Below are positions 34,503 through 42,331 of a stretch of DNA of 64,000 nucleotides, one piece after another (position 1 is the stretch's first letter; every line of letters begins with the position of its first letter). The stretch is from Pseudomonadales bacterium. GTDB taxonomy: Bacteria > Pseudomonadota > Gammaproteobacteria > Pseudomonadales > UBA7239. Position numbers and translations under genes: made by a program. The stretch lies in NCBI GenBank assembly GCA_041395665.1, contig JAWLAB010000001.1, forward strand, positions 186,001 through 250,000, given 5' to 3'. A model generated the notes under the pieces. The model was not told the origin of the DNA, did no database searches, and saw nothing but the letters and a program-made list of their open reading frames with translations.

Positions 34503-35251
34503 GCGATCCCGTACTCCATGATCTGCGCGTCGTACTTGTCGCGATTACCAAACACGGCGCCAAACAAGTGGCAGCTCTAGCGCCCGCTCTGCCCAATGCA
34601 GGTACCTCGGCATCGGAAAAAGTATCCGGAGAACTGGGCAAATCCACCAACAAAACTTCATATTTAGAAAGGCGCGATGAAAGATGAAATCGAGCCACTG
34701 TTTGCTAAATACGATCAAATTATTTTCTTTGTTTCCTTGGGTGTTGTGGTGCGTATGATTGCACCTTATCTCAAATCTAAAGATGAAGATCCAGGTATTA
34801 TTGTTGTAGATGATGCTGGACAGTTTGTGATTCCTGTTTTGTCTGGCCATGTTGGTGGCGCGAATGCCTGCGCGGAACAGTTAGGTGATTTATTGGGTGC
34901 AACACCGATACTCACCACAGCCTCTGATGTTGGAAAAACCATCTCAGCCGATATTCTTGGCCGCGGTTTAGCTGGAAGTTGGAGGCACCAAAGATCAATG
35001 TTACACGCGTGTCTGCGGATGTGGTTAACGGTGAATTGATTGCATTTGTGCAAGAAGCGGGCTCACCGCATTGGTGGACGCGCCCGAACCCACTGCCGGA
35101 CAACATTCATCTTTTTCAACAATTTTCTGATGTCGATTTATCGCGTTACAAATCGGTGCTGTGGGTCACACACGCAGAAGTTTCTGAAGCACAATGGCAG
35201 CAATTGCACGAACGCCTTGTGGTGTATCGCCCACCGCTGGAGGCGGTATGA
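34499..35251 (+). pseudogene. cbiG: Cobalt-precorrin-5A hydrolase CbiG (N and middle domains), two compensating indels
   Basis: Three overlapping open frames make one CbiG. The first (34499-34687) starts MSDPVLHDLRVVLVAITKHGAK. The second (34677-35039) carries the CbiG N-domain FFVSLGVVVRMIAPYLKSKDEDPG and LSGHVGGANACAEQLG. The third carries the middle domain from EAPKINVTRVSADVVNGE to the stop at 35249-35251. One extra A near 34666-34672 and one missing G near 34970-34975 explain the shifts, and the last part is back in the original frame. CbiG opens the ring and removes the two-carbon unit as acetaldehyde. The third CbiG domain is encoded separately by the next, overlapping gene. Confidence 0.8.
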
Positions 35252-35643
35252 AATTATCCGTCGGGCTAGGCTGTGATCGCGGCGCGTTATTGGAAACACT
35301 CAATAGTGCATTGGATGCGGCGCTGACCAGTATCAATGCCACGCGAGCGCACATCGCTGTGTTTGCCACTATCGACAAAAAAAATGATGAGGTTGCTTTC
35401 CTTGATTTAACGCGCAGTGAAAACAAAATGCTGCTGTTTTTTACAGCCGAGCAACTCGCGCAAGTGCGTGTACCCAATCCATCCAATACCGTGTTGAAAT
35501 TTATGGGCACGCCCGCCGTTGCTGAAGCAGCGGCGTTATTAGCAGCCGATACCACACTGCAAGATTTGCTAGTAGAGAAACACAAACTACGCGGCACAGA
35601 TGGAAAAAATGTCACCATTTCTATTGTGAGAATCCCTCTATGA
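35248..35643 (+). CDS. cobE: CobE / CbiG C-terminal domain protein
   Basis: A 131-residue protein starting MKLSVGLGCDRGALLETLN, with FATIDKKNDE and the family signature VPNPSNTVLKFMGTPAVAEAAALLAA (~82-107). This is the CobE/CbiG_C fold. The ATG at 35248 overlaps the end of the CbiG N/middle-domain gene (ATGA) and its stop overlaps cobJ, so CbiG function is split in two adjacent cistrons. In the aerobic route CobE is an accessory of unclear role; here it more likely completes CbiG. Confidence 0.88.
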   Translation: MKLSVGLGCDRGALLETLNSALDAALTSINATRAHIAVFATIDKKNDEVAFLDLTRSENKMLLFFTAEQLAQVRVPNPSNTVLKFMGTPAVAEAAALLAADTTLQDLLVEKHKLRGTDGKNVTISIVRIPL

Positions 35644-37017
35644 GTAACGGAAAAATTTTCTTGGTTGGTTTAGGTCCTGGCAGTGAAGCGCACATGACGG
35701 CGCGTGCGCGCGAAGCGATCGCTGTTTCCGACACCATCATTGGTTACACCACCTATATTAAATTAGTGGCAGATTTAATTGAGAACAAAGAAGTTATTCG
35801 CAAAGGCATGACTGAAGAGTTGGATCGATGCCACGAAGCGCTGTCGCGCGCACGAGCAGGAAAAATCGTTTCGCTGATTTCTTCCGGTGACAGCGGCGTA
35901 TACGGTATGGCCGGTCCCACTTACGAAGTGCTATTGGAAAGTGGCTGGAAACCGGGTGATGGCGTGGAAGTGGAAGTGGTGCCGGGCAGCTCCGCGATTA
36001 ATAGCTGTGCCGCATTGGTCGGCGCACCTTTAACGCACGATGCCTGCACCATTTCTTTATCGGATTTGTTAACACCGTGGCCGACGATCATGCGTCGCAT
36101 TGAAGCAGCCGCACGCGCCGATTTTGTTATCGCGTTATACAACCCCAAAAGTGGGCGTCGCACACAACAAATCGTCGAAGCACAACGAATTTTGTTGCAA
36201 TATCGCAAGCCTGAAACGCCCGTCGCGCTGTGAAATCGGCTTATCGTCCGCCAAAACATTGAACTCAGCACGCTGGAAAAAATGGCAGAAGCGGATATCG
36301 GTATGCTCCACGGTGTTGATCGGCAACAGCAACACTTTTGTGCGCGAAGGTTTGATGGTGACGCCGCGCGGCTACGCCAATAAATACACCACAGCTATTG
36401 GCAGCGACGCCGTACGAGAAGGCGAGCAATCCGGTCGTTCACTGACTAGCGGCTTACTCGGCTGGAAAGCACTGGCGCGCGAATGGCTGCGAAGCAATCC
36501 CAACAAAAATTTGCGCGATGCATCTGCACATTTTGATATGCCTATCGGCAATTTGTTGCAGGCCGTTTCTACACTGGCCGAAGGCGAAGCGGCAGCACCT
36601 TTTTATGCTGTCTGCATTCAACAGCAAGATAATGAAAAAGCGCTAGATATTGCCAGACAATGGCCAAAAATTCGCGGCATCGTGCGTCAAGGTAACGGCG
36701 CAATTGCCGAACTGCTGATGGACTCACTCGGCTTTTCACACAAAGGCGATTGGCTCAATTTAATCACTGAGCATTTCCATTTACACATTAAATGGAGTGA
36801 AGTAGATCGCGTCTGGTTACTCGCCGAGCAAACAGCATCGCAAGAAAAAACAGTGCAGGGTTTGTACTTTATCGACAAACACGACAACGCTATTTTTTCA
36901 CTACTGCCACGCGATAACAAACCTGTATTCGATATCGCCACATTACAAAAACAAATCGCCTTAGTCGTTAGTGATGCCGATGTTTATGGCGACGAAGAGA
37001 GCAACAGCGATGAGTAA
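35640..37017 (+). pseudogene. cobJ: Precorrin-3B C17-methyltransferase CobJ with C-terminal extension, three indels
   Basis: The first 197 residues are a clear CobJ/CbiH: IFLVGLGPGSEAHMTARA, SSGDSGVYGMAGPTYEVLLE, VVPGSSAINSCAALVGAPLTHD and IALYNPKSGRR, ending with a frame stop at 36231. The remaining methylase end is legible after shifts: KSAYRP in frame 2 (~36233), NIELSTLEKMAEADIGML in frame 3 (~36255-36308), then STVLIGNSNTFVREGLMVTPRGY in frame 1 onward. An extra ~215-residue C-terminal region follows to 37017 (GWKALAREWLRSNPNKNLRDAS); I do not recognise it. Long CobJ proteins with such tails occur in relatives. CobJ methylates C17 with ring contraction. Confidence 0.8.
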
Positions 37018-37375
37018 GTTAATTGCTACCGCACAAGCGTCACTGGAAAAACCCAAGCTGGGCGAATACAAACGCCACTTGATTGTCTGCACCGGTCCAC
37101 GCTGTACGGAAAATGGCGAATCGCAACAATTATTCGATAGCCTCGGCGCTAAATTTAAAGCGGCAGGTATCGATAATGGTGCACTGCGTGTCAAACGCAC
37201 GCGTGCGCACTGCTTTGCCACCTGCAAATCAGGCCCAGTGATGGCGGTACAGCCCGATGGCGTGTGGTACTACAATGTCACCGATGCCAATATGGATCGC
37301 ATTATTCGCGAGCATTTAGTCGGTGGCACGCCCGTTGAAGATCTGATTTACCACCGCGCAGGTTGCGATGTATGA
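37010..37375 (+). CDS. [2Fe-2S] thioredoxin-like ferredoxin of the B12 operon
   Basis: A 121-residue protein with a thioredoxin-like ferredoxin fold: RHLIVCTGPRCTENG (~24-38; cysteines 29 and 34) and AHCFATCKSGPVMAVQPDGVWY (~67-88; two more cysteines) give a four-Cys 2Fe-2S site. Such ferredoxins lie in cob clusters of pseudomonads. By position it could supply electrons to a corrin reduction step, since no separate cobK or cobR gene is seen here (inference). I start at the ATG at 37010, overlapping the end of cobJ; it overlaps cobA by 4 bases. Confidence 0.85.
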   Translation: MSKLIATAQASLEKPKLGEYKRHLIVCTGPRCTENGESQQLFDSLGAKFKAAGIDNGALRVKRTRAHCFATCKSGPVMAVQPDGVWYYNVTDANMDRIIREHLVGGTPVEDLIYHRAGCDV

Positions 37376-38127
37376 GCACTATTTCCCCAACACATCACAG
37401 CATTGTTTGGTTAGTGGGTGCAGGCCCCGGTGATCCGGATTTGTTGACCATCAAAGCGCTGCGTTTAATGCAGCTAGCCGATGTGGTGATTTACGATCGT
37501 CTCGTGTCTGATGACATCATGGCGTTAATTCCCGCTGAAACACAAAAAATTTATGTCGGCAAAGCGCGCAGTGAACACAGCGTACCGCAGGGTGGCATCA
37601 ACCAATTATTGATAGACGAAGCGTGCAGCGGAAAAAAAGTCTTGCGCTTAAAAGGCGGTGACCCATTTATTTTTGGTCGTGGCGGTGAAGAAATTGAAGA
37701 GCTCGCGGCAGCTAATATTCCTTTTGAAGTAGTACCGGGCATCACGGCCGCCAGCGGTTGCGCTGCTTACGCGGGGATTCCTTTAACGCACCGCGATTAC
37801 GCGCAATCCGTGCGTTTTATCACCGGCCATTTAAAAAATCACGAGGTCAATTTGCACTGGCCAGAATTAATGGATCCCACACAAACATTAGTTTTCTATA
37901 TGGGACTCATTGGCTTGCAAGCGATTTGCGAACAATTGATTGCACATGGACGCGATCCGCAAACGCCCGTCGCTCTCATTGAAAAAGGCACCACGCGGCA
38001 ACAGCGCGTGGTGATTGCCACACTCGCCACTATCAACGAACGCGTACACGCTGAAAATGTTACCGCACCGACGCTAACGATTATCGGCGATGTTGTCACT
38101 CTGCACGAAAAATTGCAGTGGCGCTAA
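37372..38127 (+). CDS. cobA: Uroporphyrinogen-III C-methyltransferase CobA
   Basis: A 251-residue SUMT. WLVGAGPGDPDLLTIKALRLMQLADVVIYDRLV (~12-44), RLKGGDPFIFGRGGEEIEEL (~88-107), VVPGITAASGCAAYAGIPLTHRDYA and ALIEKGTTRQQRVVIATL are the classic motifs. It methylates uroporphyrinogen III at C2 and C7 to precorrin-2, the branch to siroheme and B12. It overlaps the ferredoxin gene (ATGA) and cobD (TAATG). The ATG at 37372 is preferred to an upstream TTG. Confidence 0.95.
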   Translation: MSTISPTHHSIVWLVGAGPGDPDLLTIKALRLMQLADVVIYDRLVSDDIMALIPAETQKIYVGKARSEHSVPQGGINQLLIDEACSGKKVLRLKGGDPFIFGRGGEEIEELAAANIPFEVVPGITAASGCAAYAGIPLTHRDYAQSVRFITGHLKNHEVNLHWPELMDPTQTLVFYMGLIGLQAICEQLIAHGRDPQTPVALIEKGTTRQQRVVIATLATINERVHAENVTAPTLTIIGDVVTLHEKLQWR

Positions 38128-39041
38128 TGCCTTTTATTCCACTGCTATCAATTTTATTGGATAGCGCACTGGGTGAACCACGGCGCGCGCATCCACTGGT
38201 TTTTTTTGGTCGCTGCGCCAACATTATCGAAAATTACTTTCATCCCAGTGCTAAAGCGTCTTTTGTTAAACAACAGTGGTGCGGATTTTTAGCTGTGCTG
38301 TGTTTATTGCTGCCGATCACACTTCTGGCGCTGATGCTGGTAAAACTTCCCACCATCGGTACTTTCTTTTCTATCGCACTACTCTATTTGTGTTTAGGAT
38401 TAAAAAGCCTGTGTGAACACGCTAACGCCATTCGCATTCCACTAGAAAGCAATTCTCTTGATGATGCTAGAAAACAAGTGGCGATGATTGTCAGTCGTGA
38501 CACAGAAAATATGGATGAAACGCAAATCACACGCGCGACGATTGAGTCTATTTTAGAAAATGGTAACGACGCTGTTTTCGCCACGCTGTTTTGGTTTTTC
38601 GTGTTCGGCGCACCTGGCGCAGTTTTGCTGCGTACGGCGAACACGCTAGATGCAATGTGGGGCTACCGCACCGATCGCTATCATTATTTCGGCACTTTTG
38701 CCGCAAAGCTGGACGATGTATTGAACTGGATTCCCGCTCGTCTCACTGCGTTCACTTTTGCGCTATTGGGCAACTTTAAACGCGCACTGCATTGCTGGCG
38801 CACGCAAGCCTCTTTTTGTGCAAGCCCAAACGGCGGACCGGTGATGACCGCCGGTGCCGGCGCCTTACAAATTACGCTGGGCGGCACGGCGTCTTATCAC
38901 GGCGAAATCAAAGAGAAAATTATGATGGGTGAAGGCATTCCACCTCAAACAGCAGATATCGCTCGCGCATTGCAATTAGTGCAGCGCAGCACTGGCCTAT
39001 GGATTTTTCTCTACACAGTTTTTTATTTTTTTTATGCTTGA
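38127..39041 (+). CDS. cobD: Adenosylcobinamide-phosphate synthase CobD (CbiB)
   Basis: A 304-residue membrane protein of the CbiB family that attaches aminopropanol (phosphate) to adenosylcobyric acid. It has DSALGEPRRAHPLVFFGRC at the N-terminus, the IVSRDTENMDETQITRATIESILENGNDAVFATLFWFF segment (~122-158), FRTANTLDAMWGYR-like residues and NGGPVMTAGAGALQ. About four to five hydrophobic helices are visible. The ATG at 38127 shares a base with the cobA stop; a GTG at 38118 is an alternative. It overlaps cobC by 8 bases. Confidence 0.92.
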   Translation: MPFIPLLSILLDSALGEPRRAHPLVFFGRCANIIENYFHPSAKASFVKQQWCGFLAVLCLLLPITLLALMLVKLPTIGTFFSIALLYLCLGLKSLCEHANAIRIPLESNSLDDARKQVAMIVSRDTENMDETQITRATIESILENGNDAVFATLFWFFVFGAPGAVLLRTANTLDAMWGYRTDRYHYFGTFAAKLDDVLNWIPARLTAFTFALLGNFKRALHCWRTQASFCASPNGGPVMTAGAGALQITLGGTASYHGEIKEKIMMGEGIPPQTADIARALQLVQRSTGLWIFLYTVFYFFYA

Positions 39042-40023
39042 GCACGGTGGAAAACTGCGCAGCGCAGTCAAGCAATACAATATTCCACTAGAAGATTGGC
39101 TTGATCTTTCCGCTGCCTTAAATCCCACACCGTTTCCTGTAGGAAAAATTCATCACACCGTATGGCATCGCCTACCGGAAGATGATGACCCACTCATCAC
39201 ACTCGCAGCGCGTTATTATCAAACAGAACACCTGCTACCCGTTGCCGGTTCACAAGCAGCTATACAAACGCTGCCTTTTTTATTTAAGCGAGCTAAACGC
39301 GTTGGTGTTTTGCGTATCACTTACAACGAGCACGCGCACGCATGGCAGCGCGCCGGCCATACCTTATACGCACTGGATGAAACAGAGATTGACACACAAA
39401 TCGAACACTTGGATGTGCTGTTATTGGTCAACCCCAACAACCCCACCGGCAAAGTTTTTGCACGCGAACAACTATTGCAGTGGCACGCCTATCTAAAGAA
39501 AAAAAATGGCTGTTTGATTGTCGATGAAGCCTTTATCGACTGTAATTCACAACACAGCTTAGTGACACACACACAGCAAAGTGGCTTGATTGTGTTGCGC
39601 TCGCTCGGAAAGTTTTTTGGTTTGGCTGGTGCGCGTGTCGGCTTTGTATTTGCTGAACAAAACTTGCTCTCTGCTTTACGCGAAGCACTAGGGCCTTGGC
39701 CGATCAGCCATCCTTCGCGCATCGCCGCGCAACGCGCGCTGTTTGATGTGGCATGGCAGGAACAGCAGCGCACATTGCTCCCACAACTCTCATCGCGCTT
39801 ATCGCAACTACTCTCTGCGCACGCGCTCACACCCACCGGTGGCTGTGCACTGTTTCAATGGCTGCGAACACCGCACGCACACAGCATCCACCAACAGCTC
39901 GCGGCGCGAGGCATTCTCACGCGCTACTACACCGAACCGTCAAGCTTACGGCTTGGCTTGCCTGCCACCGAAGCGCAGTGGTCGCGGCTGGCGGCTGCGC
40001 TAGCTGCATTGCAATCCCCCTAA
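39034..40023 (+). CDS. cobC: Threonine-phosphate decarboxylase-like aminotransferase CobC
   Basis: A 329-residue fold-I PLP enzyme. VNPNNPTG (~130-137), IVDEAFIDC (~158-166) and the PLP lysine in RSLGKFFGLAGARVGFVF (~189-206) match the CobC (CobD of Salmonella) family. It makes (R)-1-amino-2-propanol phosphate from L-threonine-phosphate for the nucleotide loop, working with CobD next to it. It is the last gene of the riboswitch-1 operon before the second riboswitch. cobQ, cobP, cobS, cobT and cobU are not in the window. Confidence 0.92.
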   Translation: MLEHGGKLRSAVKQYNIPLEDWLDLSAALNPTPFPVGKIHHTVWHRLPEDDDPLITLAARYYQTEHLLPVAGSQAAIQTLPFLFKRAKRVGVLRITYNEHAHAWQRAGHTLYALDETEIDTQIEHLDVLLLVNPNNPTGKVFAREQLLQWHAYLKKKNGCLIVDEAFIDCNSQHSLVTHTQQSGLIVLRSLGKFFGLAGARVGFVFAEQNLLSALREALGPWPISHPSRIAAQRALFDVAWQEQQRTLLPQLSSRLSQLLSAHALTPTGGCALFQWLRTPHAHSIHQQLAARGILTRYYTEPSSLRLGLPATEAQWSRLAAALAALQSP

Positions 40024-40069
40024 GTTTCCTACGGTTGTCCTGACTGCCAGATAGGGCTACAGTGCCGCC

Positions 40070-40275
40070 CGCTGTTACAGGTTCCGGCGCGTCTTTCTGG
40101 CCGCTGGTGAAATGGGAAGTTGGTGCCATCGCTTGCGATCATCCCAACGCTGCCCCCGCAACGGTAAACAGGTTTAGGTTGGCAACACGCCACTGTGCAT
40201 CGCTCACAAGAGCCGCATGGGAAGGCGCCAACCGGCAATCGCCACCTGTGAGCCCGGAGACCGGCCTGCGACACA
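40070..40275 (+). promoter_or_regulatory. Cobalamin riboswitch upstream of btuB
   Basis: Core elements appear in order: GCTGGTGAAATGGGAAG (40103-40119), GCTGCCCCCGCAACGGTAA (40149-40167) and the B12 box TGAGCCCGGAGACCGGCCTGC (40249-40269). The core and B12-box sequences are nearly identical to those in riboswitch 1. It should shut off btuB when B12 is sufficient. The ~120 bases from 40276 to the btuB ATG hold no clear terminator; control may act on translation. Confidence 0.95.
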
Positions 40276-40398
40276 CGGGAATCAAATTCCCAATAGCTAC
40301 GATGAGCGGAGGGCTTCATCCGGCTGGTGTGCAAGGATGTCTCGCCTGTTCCGTATCCCTCCTCAAACGCATGTCACTCACATCGCATTGAGGTTTTT

Positions 40399-42318
40399 AT
40401 GAAATATTTTTCACTGCACACCACACTATCCATCACTCTACTCGCTACATTGACGCAACCCGTTTTAGCGGATGACGACAACACAAAAGCAGCCGACAAC
40501 ACGTTAAAAACTGTTTTAGTGACGGCAACGCGCACAGAAGAAACTGCCGCCAGCACTCTTGCTCCCGCCACAGTTTATACACAAGAAGACATCGAACAGT
40601 TTCAAGCCAATAGCGTGACAGAATTATTGCGTCGTATTCCCAGCGTGAGCATCAGTACCGCAGGCGGTCAAGGTTCCGTTGCGAGTTTATTTTTACGCGG
40701 AACAGACTCAGAACACACTTTATTTTTGATCGACGGCCAACGCATTAACAGTGCAACACTCGGTAATTCGCCGCTGGAATCGCTGGATATTAATCAAATT
40801 GAGCGCATCGAAATTGTGCGCGGCCCGCGCTCTAGTTTATACGGCGCAGATGCTATTGGTGGTGTGATACAAATTTTCACCAAGCAGGGTGGCAAAGCGG
40901 GATTGCATCCAAAAATTTCTTACGGTTTTGGGAAAAACGGCACGCAGGAAACAGTGTTGAGTGTGAACGGCGCAAAAGATGGCTTCCGTGGCAGTTTTTC
41001 TGCTTCTCACTACGGCACCAATGGTATTGATTATTTGATTGATGATGCTGGCACCAATTTTGATCGCGATGCATATCGCAATACCACAATCGGCGCGTCA
41101 CTAGGCTATCACTTTGATAATGACGCCGATATTCAGTTATCACATTATAAATCCAATAGCGAAAACGAATACGACAATGGATTTTTACCCACCGCTCAGC
41201 CCTATTCAAGATCAGGCCTAGAAACCACTTCTTTCAAATGGGAGCAGCCTGTCGTTAGTGATATTTGGAAAAGCACCGTGCAACTTGGCGAAACGAGAAA
41301 TACATCAGAAGATTTTGATGATTTGAACAAAGCTACTTTCAGTAAGTTTGTCACGCGCCGGACTTCTGCGAGCTGGCAGAACGATTTTTCTTTCAAAACA
41401 GGCGAGGTCAATCATGTATTTACCGGCGGCGTGGATTACTACAACGATGAAGTAGAAAGCACATCCACTTTCACTGACGCTACGGGAAAACCGGTTAAAG
41501 AACGCGACAATGTCGGCACTTTTCTCCAAGAACAAATGGAGATAGGTAAACACCAATTAGTATTGGGTTTGCGCAATGACAACCACGAGCAATACCACAA
41601 CAACGCCACCGGCAATATCAGTTATGGCTATACACTGCGCGACGATTTGAAGTTCGTCACTTCTTACGGCACTGCATTTCGCGCACCAACATTTAATGAT
41701 TTGTTTTGGCCTATCACGCCTTGGTCAGCGGGCAACCCTAACTTAAAACCAGAAGAGTCCATCAACTATGAGATTGGGTTAAAAGGCACGCCATCTTGGG
41801 GTACTTGGTCTGTCAATGTATTTGAAAATAATGTCGATCAACTGATCGAATGGGCAGAAGTACCCGCTGGCTCTTGGTTTTATACACCGAGCAATGTCGA
41901 TAAAGCCGAGATTCAAGGTGTGGAATTTGAATTAGCCACTGCGATTCAAGAGTGGAACATCGCCTTCAACACCAGCTATATCGATGCGCGTTATGACGGC
42001 AAAGGAGCTGATCACGATAATCTTTTAATTTATCGCCCACGCACCAGCATGAATTTAGATGTCAGTCGAAATTGGGGGGCATTTGAATTCGGCACAGAAG
42101 TGATTGCACAAACCAAACGCTACACTGATCGCGGGAACAACAATGTTGAAGGCGGCTACGGCTTGGTAAATTTACGCGCCGGTTACAACCTCACGAAAGA
42201 AGTGAAGCTGCAATTAAAACTTACCAATTTATTTGATAAGGAATATCACCTCAACGAACGCTACAACACGGAAGGCTTTGGTTATATGGCAACTATCACC
42301 TACACACCTGCGTTGTAA
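40399..42318 (+). CDS. btuB: TonB-dependent vitamin B12 receptor BtuB
   Basis: A 639-residue outer-membrane receptor. A signal peptide (~1-24, ending PVLA) precedes the TonB box region KTVLVTATRTEE (~36-47), the plug domain (~50-160; RIPSVSISTAGGQGSVASLFLRG and IERIEIVRGPRSSLYGADAIGGVIQI) and a 22-strand-type barrel ending in aromatic residues before the stop. It imports cobalamin with TonB energy. The ATG at 40399 follows GAGG by 5 bases; the longer open frame lies in the riboswitch leader. Control by the riboswitch just upstream supports B12 as substrate. Confidence 0.94.
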   Translation: MKYFSLHTTLSITLLATLTQPVLADDDNTKAADNTLKTVLVTATRTEETAASTLAPATVYTQEDIEQFQANSVTELLRRIPSVSISTAGGQGSVASLFLRGTDSEHTLFLIDGQRINSATLGNSPLESLDINQIERIEIVRGPRSSLYGADAIGGVIQIFTKQGGKAGLHPKISYGFGKNGTQETVLSVNGAKDGFRGSFSASHYGTNGIDYLIDDAGTNFDRDAYRNTTIGASLGYHFDNDADIQLSHYKSNSENEYDNGFLPTAQPYSRSGLETTSFKWEQPVVSDIWKSTVQLGETRNTSEDFDDLNKATFSKFVTRRTSASWQNDFSFKTGEVNHVFTGGVDYYNDEVESTSTFTDATGKPVKERDNVGTFLQEQMEIGKHQLVLGLRNDNHEQYHNNATGNISYGYTLRDDLKFVTSYGTAFRAPTFNDLFWPITPWSAGNPNLKPEESINYEIGLKGTPSWGTWSVNVFENNVDQLIEWAEVPAGSWFYTPSNVDKAEIQGVEFELATAIQEWNIAFNTSYIDARYDGKGADHDNLLIYRPRTSMNLDVSRNWGAFEFGTEVIAQTKRYTDRGNNNVEGGYGLVNLRAGYNLTKEVKLQLKLTNLFDKEYHLNERYNTEGFGYMATITYTPAL

Positions 42319-42331
42319 TTAACACACGCTC

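Noticed and set aside
34200..36310. Programmed frameshifting in cobI, cbiG and cobJ
   Set aside because: Too many shifts, in both directions and mostly not on slippery heptamers; no other system uses several shifts in each of three neighbouring genes.
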